Shown in pieces: positions 8,561 to 15,578 of a DNA stretch of 64,000 bases. Numbering within the stretch: the stretch's first letter is position 1; each line of letters opens with the position of its first letter. Position numbers and translations under genes: made by a program. The notes under the pieces are model-generated. The model was not told where the DNA came from. It was given only the letters and a program-made list of their open reading frames with translations, and searched no databases. The DNA is taken from the NCBI GenBank assembly GCA_025782575.1, contig JALGYY010000017.1, positions 609,892-673,891 of the forward strand, in the 5' to 3' direction. The DNA is from a bacterium. Lineage in GTDB: Bacteria; Orphanbacterota; Orphanbacteria; Orphanbacterales; Orphanbacteraceae.

Positions 8561-8609
8561 CCAAGCTTTTGCACAGAAAAGAATTTTTCTTTTCCCCGCT
8601 TGGAAGGAG
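8561..8609 (+). promoter_or_regulatory. Two-tier hairpin overlapping the ribosome site of the 8617 gene
   Basis: Outer stem CCAAGC (8561-8566) with GCTTGG (8598-8603); inner stem GAAAAGAA (8576-8583) with TTCTTTTC (8587-8594), loop TTT. The ribosome site GGAAGGAG (8602-8609) begins inside the outer stem, so folding could tune translation. Confidence 0.4.
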
Positions 8610-8616
8610 TATTCCG

Positions 8617-8901
8617 ATGAAGTGTGCACGCCGTACCGCACGCACCCCTCTATCTGTCATCTCCCTGTTCGTCATTATTGGCCTCCTATTGCCCCTGGCC
8701 ATCCCGATGGACGCCCTCGCCTACGACGACCGGCTTCCCTCAAAACCGTTTGAGCCGATTTGGGAAGAAAGTGACCCCGATGTTCCAGAGGGGATTATCT
8801 CGCAAAACGGCATGACGGCCGAAGGATCGTCGTGGAGAGTATCAAGAGACTCTCTGACCTTTTACTGGCACATATTCGAGCAACTGATTCACCTGTTCTA
8901 G
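8617..8901 (+). CDS. Small secreted protein of unknown function
   Basis: About 94 residues. The ATG at 8617 sits 7 bases after GGAAGGAG, a strong ribosome site. A signal peptide is evident (KCARRTARTPL, then a hydrophobic stretch to MDALAYDD), leaving a mature peptide of ~58 acidic and aromatic residues (FEPIWEESDPDVPEG, WRVSRDSLTFYWHIF). No family is recognised. It lies 12 bases before the TPR/sigma-54 regulator and is probably co-transcribed; a signal or ligand-like role for that regulator is only a guess. Its leader is highly structured. Confidence 0.65.
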   Translation: MKCARRTARTPLSVISLFVIIGLLLPLAIPMDALAYDDRLPSKPFEPIWEESDPDVPEGIISQNGMTAEGSSWRVSRDSLTFYWHIFEQLIHLF

Positions 8902-8913
8902 TTCGGAGATCTT

Positions 8914-11880
8914 ATGCAAGGTAAATGGGAAGATATCGAGCGACTCAGGCAGCAACCTCTGCGCTCCCGGTTTTGGGAGGGTCTCCCCGAATCGGCGGCA
9001 AAGGAAATCACCACATACTTGTCTGAGTTTCACTCTCGCTCTCAACTGGACAATCCAGAGTCAACCTTCTCTCACTCGTCCGCCAACAGATCAATCCTCG
9101 CAGCGTGGTCCCACTGGGCAATGAAACAGTACACTCTGGCTGAGAAGGTCGCTAATTCTGTTCATCTTGGCCCCCAACTTAGCGACCCCCAATACCTTGC
9201 GATAGTCGAACTTCGGGCCCTTCTTTTCAATTCATTTGGCAAACCCGAAGAGACGATTAAACTCCACGTTTTGTTACTGGAGCGATTTCCTGATGTAATC
9301 CAAAGGCGATCTCTTCCTTCGCTCCTCAGCATTGGCGTGGCGCACCTCGTACTTTCAGAGTACGAAAAAGCTGAAGCCCTGTTCTTTCTATGTGCTTCAG
9401 CCTCAACCATCTTCGAGGACCATAAGACCAAAGGCGCGTCACTTCATAACCTAGGGATCCTTTTCAAGAATCTTGGGCAGCTAAATCGATCTCTTGAGTA
9501 CATAAACAGATCTATCCAAGTTGGAAAAGCTACTGGTGTGCCGGAACTTGCCCTCAGACTAATTGCACGGGCAAACTTGCTATCGTGGAAAGGCCAGTTT
9601 CCGAAGGCATTGCTAGATCTCGAGGCCGCAAGAAAGAGAATTCCCTCATCCAAAATCCCCAAGGCAGAGGCGGCGTACAACGTTGCATTGGGGAGGGCGA
9701 ACCTCTATCTGCGAAACTACGGCTCCGCTAGGAACGAGCTAGCCAAGGGATTGGATATTGCACGAGAGCTTAGATTCCCCCGCGAAGAGGCTCTCGCTTA
9801 CGAATTTCTCGGGGATCTGGAACGAATAGAGGGGAATTCAGATAAGGCCGGCGAGCTCTACAAGAAGGGGATGGCGATCGCGCTCCGTATCGCCCCGCGT
9901 GGTGATCTGGTAACGGAACTGAGCCGGCGATTAGCGGACTGGCACCTGGATCGCGGCGAAAATGTCGATGCACGCAAGCATATTGAAAGCGCACTTGCTC
10001 TGGCGGAGGAAATCGGTGATCGCCGCGAAGAGGCGATTCTGCATCGCGTCCGGGCCCGTCTGATTCTGGCAAGCCGGGGGCGCCGTGCCTCGGCCGAGCG
10101 ATCACTGACCAAGTCGATCGGAATCCTTTCCGGCATGGGCGCCCGCTACGAGGAATCGTTATCTCTCGCGGAACTGGGCAAGCTGAAGCTCCGCGCACCA
10201 CGTAAGAACCGCCACGAACGGAAACATGGTTTGGATGACTTCTTACGCGCCGTCAAGATACTGACGCGTCTCGAACTTCCCAAGCACAAGCTGGAAATGC
10301 TCCTCTCCGCAATCCGAGAATCGGAAGGGGTGATTCAGCCGCACGAAGGACTTGTCTTCGTCAGCGAAGCGGAGATGGCGGCGCGCGACCTCGACGACCA
10401 GAAGACCCTTTCTGAATTAGCCTCTCTTCGTTGTAACTACGAAGAGGAGATCGCCCATCGCGTCGATCGGCGCTCGAAAAAGCGGGCCGCCCACAAGACC
10501 GGCAAAATATCAGCAGAAAAAGGCGTGCAGGAGTTGGCGCACCGCCTGGATGCGAAGCGTGTCTTTCTTCGTCTCCCGTGGGCACCCGAAGGCCCGAGGA
10601 CGATCGGCTGCACCGAAGAGGATGCGCTCAATCGCCTGGCCCACCTGCCCCTGTCCGAGGAGCAGAATCTGATCGTCTCATCGGGGCGCATCGCGGGCGA
10701 GGGCGTTCTGTCCGGACCGTACATGGCCTACCGGGCGAAAGACGAGTCGGCTCTTATTTATGTGGAGCGCGCCATCGGGAGCGCCCCGTTTTCTGATCGT
10801 GAGGCGAGCGATCTCACCACGTGGGCCGACCGTCTGGCCCGTCGATTCGTGAAACGATCTGATCTACCCGCACGGGGATGCTCGTTCCCTCTCGTCGCCA
10901 AAGATCCTAAGATGCGTGAGATCGTGGATCAGATCGCAATGGTGCGAAATTCGCCTGCATCGATCCTTCTCGAAGGGGCGACCGGCACCGGAAAAGGTCT
11001 GATCGCCCGCCTGCTGCACGACCTCTCCGATCGACGGGGGGAATTCGTTCACATCCACTGCGCTGAGTTTCCTGATTCGCTCGTGGAGAGCGAGCTTTTC
11101 GGTCACACACGGGGCTCGTTTACCGGCGCAGAACAGGAGAAGATGGGGCTTCTCGAAAGTGCCCACGAAGGAACGCTCTTCCTCGACGAAGTGGGCGACC
11201 TATCCCCGAGCGTACAGCTTCGTCTACTTCGTGTGCTCGATGAGGGGCGGATCAAACGGATAGGGGAAATCGGCTTTCGCGAAATCGATCTCCGTGTCGT
11301 CTCTGCAACGAATCGCATTCTGGAAGATGAAGTTGCGGAGAAGAAATTCCGTCAGGATCTCTATTATCGGCTGAAGGTGATTCGCCTCGAAATTCCACCG
11401 CTCCGTGACCGGCAGGAAGACATTCCGCCTCTGGTTCGTCAGTTTCTGGAATCCGCTTGCGAGGCGGAGGGGAAGCCTGTCCCGGTTGTCATGGCGGATG
11501 CAATGAATCGGTTCCTGCTCCACTCCTGGCCAGGCAATGTGCGTGAACTGCAGAATGAGATCAAGCGGGTCGTTGCCCTCCTGCCACAAGGGGCGCCTAT
11601 CGACGCTTCTCAGCTTTCGGATACTCTCACAAAGAAACGACGTACCCGGCCACGTCACCGGGGCCGTAGCAATGGAACGCGGAACCGCACGGGAATCTCG
11701 AACGATCAGGAGAGCCTGATCGGACATCTCGGTGAAATGGAAAAGGAAATGATTTACGATGCACTTTCCGAGACGGAAGGCAATCTTGCCCGGGCGGCCC
11801 ATGTCCTCGGAATTTCCGCGCCCCTGCTACGTTACAAAATGAGAAAACACGCGATCATTCGCTATCCTGCCCGCAAGTAA
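8914..11880 (+). CDS. TPR / GAF-like / sigma-54 activator (AAA+) with Fis-type HTH
   Basis: 988 residues. Residues ~50-500 are helical repeats of TPR type (NLGILFKNLGQLNRSLEYI and similar), followed by a GAF-like segment around 540-650. The AAA+ domain has Walker A GATGTGKG (~688), the sigma-54 contact loop as GSFTGA (~734; Ala replaced by Ser relative to GAFTGA), Walker B GTLFLDEVGD and the arginine-finger region PPLRDRQEDIPPL. The C-terminal ~40 residues (EGNLARAAHVLGISAPLLRYKM) are a Fis-type HTH. There is no receiver domain, so the trigger is probably a ligand or protein bound by the TPR/GAF part. It activates RpoN-dependent genes; its targets are unknown and no clear -24/-12 site was found nearby. 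Confidence 0.9.
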   Translation: MQGKWEDIERLRQQPLRSRFWEGLPESAAKEITTYLSEFHSRSQLDNPESTFSHSSANRSILAAWSHWAMKQYTLAEKVANSVHLGPQLSDPQYLAIVELRALLFNSFGKPEETIKLHVLLLERFPDVIQRRSLPSLLSIGVAHLVLSEYEKAEALFFLCASASTIFEDHKTKGASLHNLGILFKNLGQLNRSLEYINRSIQVGKATGVPELALRLIARANLLSWKGQFPKALLDLEAARKRIPSSKIPKAEAAYNVALGRANLYLRNYGSARNELAKGLDIARELRFPREEALAYEFLGDLERIEGNSDKAGELYKKGMAIALRIAPRGDLVTELSRRLADWHLDRGENVDARKHIESALALAEEIGDRREEAILHRVRARLILASRGRRASAERSLTKSIGILSGMGARYEESLSLAELGKLKLRAPRKNRHERKHGLDDFLRAVKILTRLELPKHKLEMLLSAIRESEGVIQPHEGLVFVSEAEMAARDLDDQKTLSELASLRCNYEEEIAHRVDRRSKKRAAHKTGKISAEKGVQELAHRLDAKRVFLRLPWAPEGPRTIGCTEEDALNRLAHLPLSEEQNLIVSSGRIAGEGVLSGPYMAYRAKDESALIYVERAIGSAPFSDREASDLTTWADRLARRFVKRSDLPARGCSFPLVAKDPKMREIVDQIAMVRNSPASILLEGATGTGKGLIARLLHDLSDRRGEFVHIHCAEFPDSLVESELFGHTRGSFTGAEQEKMGLLESAHEGTLFLDEVGDLSPSVQLRLLRVLDEGRIKRIGEIGFREIDLRVVSATNRILEDEVAEKKFRQDLYYRLKVIRLEIPPLRDRQEDIPPLVRQFLESACEAEGKPVPVVMADAMNRFLLHSWPGNVRELQNEIKRVVALLPQGAPIDASQLSDTLTKKRRTRPRHRGRSNGTRNRTGISNDQESLIGHLGEMEKEMIYDALSETEGNLARAAHVLGISAPLLRYKMRKHAIIRYPARK

Positions 11881-11889
11881 TCACAGACC

Positions 11890-12381
11890 CTACTGCCAAC
11901 CGACCGTCTTTACCGAAAAGCAACGTGGATCATAAATGAACTCAGGATCGTCGCAGTTGATTGCTGTCAGGAACAGGTCGTCATCCAGGTCGTCGGCCGG
12001 GCCGGTCTTCCCCCCCACCAGCCGGACGTCGTTCCCTCTTGTCTGCGAAGTAGGCAAAGGATCGGAGACCGGACTCGCTTCATACCCACCGGTCGTCCGC
12101 CCATACTGCGTGCCCATCATGAATGCCGCAGCAATGGAAGCTGCGATTGCAAGCCCTTTGCCGTAACGGACCCAGGCGGCACCGCGACGCTTCCCGGTTC
12201 CGGCCGCGCCTGCCGCCACCCCGCCACCAGCTCCAACACCCGCGTCGATCAGCCCGCGCTCGCGGAGTGCACCAACCACACTGTCTTCGGTCCGGTCTGC
12301 AAGCTCTCTTGATTCGGCCAGAAGACGAAACGCCTCCCGCTCTTCTCTGGTCAGCTCGTCGTCTCGATTGTCATTCATCAT
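11890..12381 (-). CDS. Single-pass membrane protein, putative anti-sigma factor
   Basis: 163 residues. An acidic cytoplasmic N-terminus (DELTREEREAFRLLAES) is followed by a Gly/Ala-rich linker, one membrane helix (GKGLAIAASIAAAFMMG) and a periplasmic tail with two cysteines. It overlaps the ECF sigma gene by 4 bases (ATGA), the usual arrangement for sigma/anti-sigma pairs. No zinc-binding H-x3-C-x2-C motif of the ZAS class is seen, so its identity as the anti-sigma factor rests on topology and context. Confidence 0.6.
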   Translation of the reverse strand: MMNDNRDDELTREEREAFRLLAESRELADRTEDSVVGALRERGLIDAGVGAGGGVAAGAAGTGKRRGAAWVRYGKGLAIAASIAAAFMMGTQYGRTTGGYEASPVSDPLPTSQTRGNDVRLVGGKTGPADDLDDDLFLTAINCDDPEFIYDPRCFSVKTVGWQ

Positions 12382-12947
12382 TTCGCTCCGTTGCTTTCTC
12401 CGAGAGTCACGCGGACCGCGCTCCGCGCGCGACTCAACTGGCTCTTCGACGTGCCACTTTGAATGCCGAGAAAATCGCCGATCTCCTCGTGCGTGTAACC
12501 TTCTACATCGTGCAGTATGAGCACTTCCCGATATCCTGTGGGAAGCCTGTCGACCGCCCGTTCGAGATCGATCCGGCTGATCTCGTGACGAATCCTTGCA
12601 GGCGCCGGAAGCTCCAGACTATCCACAGAATCGTGCATCATGTCCCGCTTACGGCGCTTCAACAGCTCCCGGGAACAGTTCACCGCGATCCCCATGAGCC
12701 AGGTCCGAAGGGACGATTCCCAGCGAAATGTCTCCAGATTTTCAATCGCCCGAATCCATGTATTCTGAACCACGTCCTCGGCATCGCCGTTCCCCCCTCC
12801 CACGAATCGGAGAATCATCCGGTTCAGCGAGGGGGCGTGCCGCCGGTAGATCTCGCGAAACGCGAACTCCTCGCGGCGCCCGAGGAAGTTAGCTACCAGC
12901 AACCGGTCGAGATCGTTTCCGTGTTGCTCTGGTTCGGTCAGTCCCAT
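12378..12947 (-). CDS. RNA polymerase ECF-type sigma factor
   Basis: About 189 residues from the ATG at 12947 (MGLTEPEQ), where sigma-70 homology begins; a longer in-frame start at 13067 adds unrelated sequence. Region 2 is visible as FAFREIYRRHAPSLNRM and DAEDVVQNTWIRA, region 4 as LPTGYREVLILHDVEGYTHEEIG and SQLSRARSAVR. ECF factors direct RNA polymerase to stress or envelope regulons and are held by a membrane anti-sigma factor, probably the product of the next gene. The thioredoxin-like gene is upstream in the same direction, 200 bases away. Confidence 0.92.
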   Translation of the reverse strand: MGLTEPEQHGNDLDRLLVANFLGRREEFAFREIYRRHAPSLNRMILRFVGGGNGDAEDVVQNTWIRAIENLETFRWESSLRTWLMGIAVNCSRELLKRRKRDMMHDSVDSLELPAPARIRHEISRIDLERAVDRLPTGYREVLILHDVEGYTHEEIGDFLGIQSGTSKSQLSRARSAVRVTLGESNGAK

Positions 12948-13074
12948 GGCTCCCGTGCCTTCTGTAATTGTCCTGCTCCCGAAGGAGCGGCGCGCCCGGC
13001 CTGGAGGTTGAAGTTGGTACCAGATTGCCGGGCACGCCTTTGAAAAGCAAGATAATGGCGGTGGCACGCTGAGA

Positions 13075-13102
13075 GCGCGGCGGGAAACCTTCCCACCGCG
13101 CC
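13075..13102 (-). terminator. GC-rich hairpin downstream of the thioredoxin-like gene
   Basis: On the minus strand GCGCGGTGGGA pairs with TCCCGCCGCGC (one G-T pair). It lies about 50 bases past the stop of the thioredoxin-like gene but has no T-run, so termination is uncertain. Confidence 0.35.
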
Positions 13103-13147
13103 GGACGCGCGCAACGTCGTTATCTCAGCTTATGGCTCTTCATATTC

Positions 13148-14350
13148 TTACTTCTGCGCCGCCAGTACTTCTTCGAAGCGAGTGAGCTGCTTCTGGAAGT
13201 ACTCGTTATCGGGGTCCTCGGCGACGGCGAGCCGCATGAGATCAACCGATTCGCCACATTCACCGGTCACGTTACAGATTTCGGCGAGCGTATCGAGGAT
13301 GTTCCCCTTCTGCGTACCAGGCTTGGCCAGCTCGATACCCTTCTTCGCATAGTCCGCTGCTTCGTCGAGATTGACTCTCTTCTCGAAACACCACCACGCG
13401 AAGTTGTTCAATGAGTTCGCGTCCTTCATCCAGTCTTCCGACTGGGCGTTTTTCTTGAGCGCAACTGCTTTTTTCGCATCGTTCTTAATGAGCAGGGCGT
13501 AATCGGGCGCCACGCTCTCCCGCATCTTCATGACCTTTTCGTGCGTCGAGTTGGCCGTCATCTCGTAGCCCTTCTTCAGGAAAGGCTTATAGAGCGCCAC
13601 ATCGCCGAGCTTGCCGGAGGCCTTCGCCATGGAGTAGACAACGCTCATGTAATCCTTGTCGTTCGACTTCGGCTCGTTAAAGACCACGTGAGCCTGCTTC
13701 GTGAGATCGGCACTGTCAAAGATGTTGAACATCGTACCGTACGAATAGCAGTTGAATATCTGGGTCTCGTAGTTCTCTTCAGAATCCGGATTAAGAGACT
13801 TTGCTCGTCTGTACCAGGCGATCGCCTCTGCGAAGAGGGACTCATTGTGACGGATCGAAGCGATCTTGCTCGCGTCTTCTTCGGTCGGTTCCGTGCGGAA
13901 ACGGGCGAAGCGGTCGCTCACAGTAATGGCGTCCGGCACCGATTTCTGAATCTGATTTTCGAACTTCTCCACGCCCGCATACCAGTTCCAGCGGTCCATC
14001 GTCTCGCCGCTGGCGTTCATCAGAACGAATGAAGGGCGCTGATAGACCGAGTAGACATCGCCGATCGCGCCCGCTTCGCCCTCATAACCGTTCAGAACGC
14101 AAAGTACGAAATTTTCCTCGATGATCCGCTGCATCTGGGGGTCAGTTGCGACCGCCTCGTCAAATTCCACGCAGGGACCGCACTTCTCTGAGCCGAACTT
14201 CACCAGAATCGGCAGATCGGACCGCTCGGACTCCGCTTTGGCACGCTCCAATGACTCGACTACCGTAGCGGAAGCGGTGCCGACAGCCAGAACGGCAGCT
14301 GTAAGCACGCCGGCCAACATGATGACTCGAAACGTCTTGCTCTGAACCAT
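13148..14350 (-). CDS. Exported thioredoxin-like protein with TPR-like C-terminus
   Basis: 400 residues. A signal peptide (FRVIMLAGVLTAAVLAVG...ASA) is followed by a thioredoxin fold with the redox site KCGPC at about residue 57 (PILVKFGSEKCGPCVEF). Residues ~200-400 are helical and TPR-like (LNNFAWWCFEKRVNLDEAADYAKKG). It probably acts in the periplasm on disulfides or in metal/cofactor delivery. A tiny five-cysteine exported protein is encoded next to it (14508-14684), a plausible substrate, which is inference. The family of Trx plus TPR tails is common in FCB-type genomes. Confidence 0.83.
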   Translation of the reverse strand: MVQSKTFRVIMLAGVLTAAVLAVGTASATVVESLERAKAESERSDLPILVKFGSEKCGPCVEFDEAVATDPQMQRIIEENFVLCVLNGYEGEAGAIGDVYSVYQRPSFVLMNASGETMDRWNWYAGVEKFENQIQKSVPDAITVSDRFARFRTEPTEEDASKIASIRHNESLFAEAIAWYRRAKSLNPDSEENYETQIFNCYSYGTMFNIFDSADLTKQAHVVFNEPKSNDKDYMSVVYSMAKASGKLGDVALYKPFLKKGYEMTANSTHEKVMKMRESVAPDYALLIKNDAKKAVALKKNAQSEDWMKDANSLNNFAWWCFEKRVNLDEAADYAKKGIELAKPGTQKGNILDTLAEICNVTGECGESVDLMRLAVAEDPDNEYFQKQLTRFEEVLAAQK

Positions 14351-14434
14351 GCTCTATCTCTCCTGTTTGGGGTTCCGTTCATAAGTGGCCTGATCGTGCG
14401 AAATGGTTGCATGGAAATCGGAGTGGAATTGGAC

Positions 14435-14469
14435 GGTGCCCGCCGGGACTTCCCGACGGGCACCTTTTT
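14435..14469 (+). terminator. Strong hairpin with T-run, plus-strand orientation
   Basis: GGTGCCCG (14435-14442) pairs with CGGGCACC (14457-14464), extended inside by CGGG/CCCG, and TTTTT follows at 14465-14469. The genes on both sides run on the minus strand, where the hairpin lacks a T-run; so it would stop an antisense transcript or act as a processing stem between 14508 and 14350. Confidence 0.5.
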
Positions 14470-14507
14470 GATACAACCGGCCTCGAGTACCGGCATCTAA
14501 TCCTGCG

Positions 14508-14684
14508 TTATCCGCAGGAGGACTTGCAGACCTCGCCCGGCGAGCATTCCGCCGGATCGGAGCACTGCGTCGCCTGGCCGCAGGCGGCGCCGTCAGGACC
14601 ATCACCGGCGTAGAGCTGGTAACTCCCGAAAAGAGCGCCCACCACCAGCAGGGCCGCAATCAAATTGCGCTTTCTGGTAAACAT
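14508..14684 (-). CDS. Tiny cysteine-rich exported peptide
   Basis: About 58 residues from the ATG at 14684, which has AGGAAGGAAA just upstream. The signal peptide (MFTRKRNLIAALLVVGALFG) is followed by a mature part of ~32 residues with five cysteines in CGQATQC, AEC, EVC and SSC spacing. The odd number leaves one free Cys or dimer. No family is recognised. It resembles short Cys-rich exported peptides whose function is unknown; its neighbour downstream is a CGPC thioredoxin-like protein. Confidence 0.6.
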   Translation of the reverse strand: MFTRKRNLIAALLVVGALFGSYQLYAGDGPDGAACGQATQCSDPAECSPGEVCKSSCG

Positions 14685-14977
14685 GAATTTTCCTTCCTCA
14701 ATTGCTCTTGGCTGTCCCGCATACAAGCGGGAACGAATCCTGGTCTAGGAAAGATACAGGGACTGGGGAGGGTGGATCGACGGTCAACATGATAGGCATG
14801 TGGGAAATCTCGGTTTCAAGGAGAGGGAGCTGAACCGCCCACACAACCGGAACCAGTCGCAGTAGATTGGCGGATTCACGGCGGAAACGCTCCAATTTGG
14901 ATACTCTTCCTGAACAGGAAAACAGACTGACGGACCGGGATAATCCCGCCCTGCGACATCTATTCAGTGGCACACGT
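14685..14977. other. Intergenic region upstream of the Cys-rich peptide gene
   Basis: About 290 bases with the ribosome site of the 14684 gene at its edge. I saw no other gene, repeat or clear promoter. Confidence 0.5.
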
Positions 14978-15574
14978 TCAGGTTGGATTTGGTTCCAGTC
15001 CGATCGCCCGGCGCAAAACAGAAACGTAGTTCGTGTTCCGAAAACCATCCAGCTTCAAGCTGCGTACAAGAGCGATTACACGATCAGGATCGACATCTTC
15101 CACACAGATCGTGCGCGTCACTTTCCCGGCGATCGTGAGTTCGGCGATCTCTGCGAGAGCATCTTTAATCAGATAGCTCGATCGTTTCTTCAAGACCTTG
15201 ACAGTATGAAGTTCGGGGTGGGGCTCAATCAAGTCATCGAGAAATCGGTCGAGATCGCAATCGGGAGGGCTCTTCACTCTTCCTCTGGGATCGAGCGCAC
15301 TCCAGACTCGGGTGAATTCGTCAGGCCCCAGGGGAAAACGCGCTTTAAGCACAGGTAGCCACTGTTCGAGGCGGGAATCGTTCACCGCCTGCAACTCCTT
15401 GATTTCGAGCCGGCCGTCCCTGATCTTTACATTTCCTCTCCCCTGCGCCGAAACAACGTACAGGTCTTCACTTTCCGATACGCGTGGACTGCCCGCCCCG
15501 TCGAGAATCGCCCCAGCGAGAGACAGGCTCTCCCCGAACACTCTCCACTCCCACCGAGAGATGATGGCCGGCAT
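14978..15574 (-). CDS. CYTH-like protein encoded after a Na/Pi transporter
   Basis: About 198 residues from the ATG at 15574, four bases after the transporter's stop; a longer in-frame start would overlap the transporter by ~90 bases. The pattern EWRVFG, then DLYVV, VKIRDGRLEIKEL and W.P.LK..FPL is compatible with the beta-tunnel of the CYTH/triphosphate-tunnel superfamily, whose members bind or cleave triphosphate and polyphosphate. The similarity is weak and seen by eye only. As last gene of a run with Na/Pi transporter, phosphate-type porin and another CYTH-like protein, a link with phosphate or polyphosphate is reasonable. Confidence 0.5.
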   Translation of the reverse strand: MPAIISRWEWRVFGESLSLAGAILDGAGSPRVSESEDLYVVSAQGRGNVKIRDGRLEIKELQAVNDSRLEQWLPVLKARFPLGPDEFTRVWSALDPRGRVKSPPDCDLDRFLDDLIEPHPELHTVKVLKKRSSYLIKDALAEIAELTIAGKVTRTICVEDVDPDRVIALVRSLKLDGFRNTNYVSVLRRAIGLEPNPT

Positions 15575-15578
15575 GCGG

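Larger units (their letters stand above)
7891..8616. other. Divergent intergenic region with structured elements
   Basis: About 725 bases between the kinase (minus) and the small secreted protein (plus) without a credible gene. It holds a possible promoter (8101-8130), a double palindrome (8284-8309) and a two-tier hairpin next to a ribosome site (8561-8609). Control sites for both flanking genes are expected here. Confidence 0.6.

Noticed and set aside
12123-13043. Plus-strand open frame of 306 codons
   Set aside because: Covers the opposite strand of the ECF sigma and anti-sigma genes; low-complexity Arg/Pro composition typical of a shadow.
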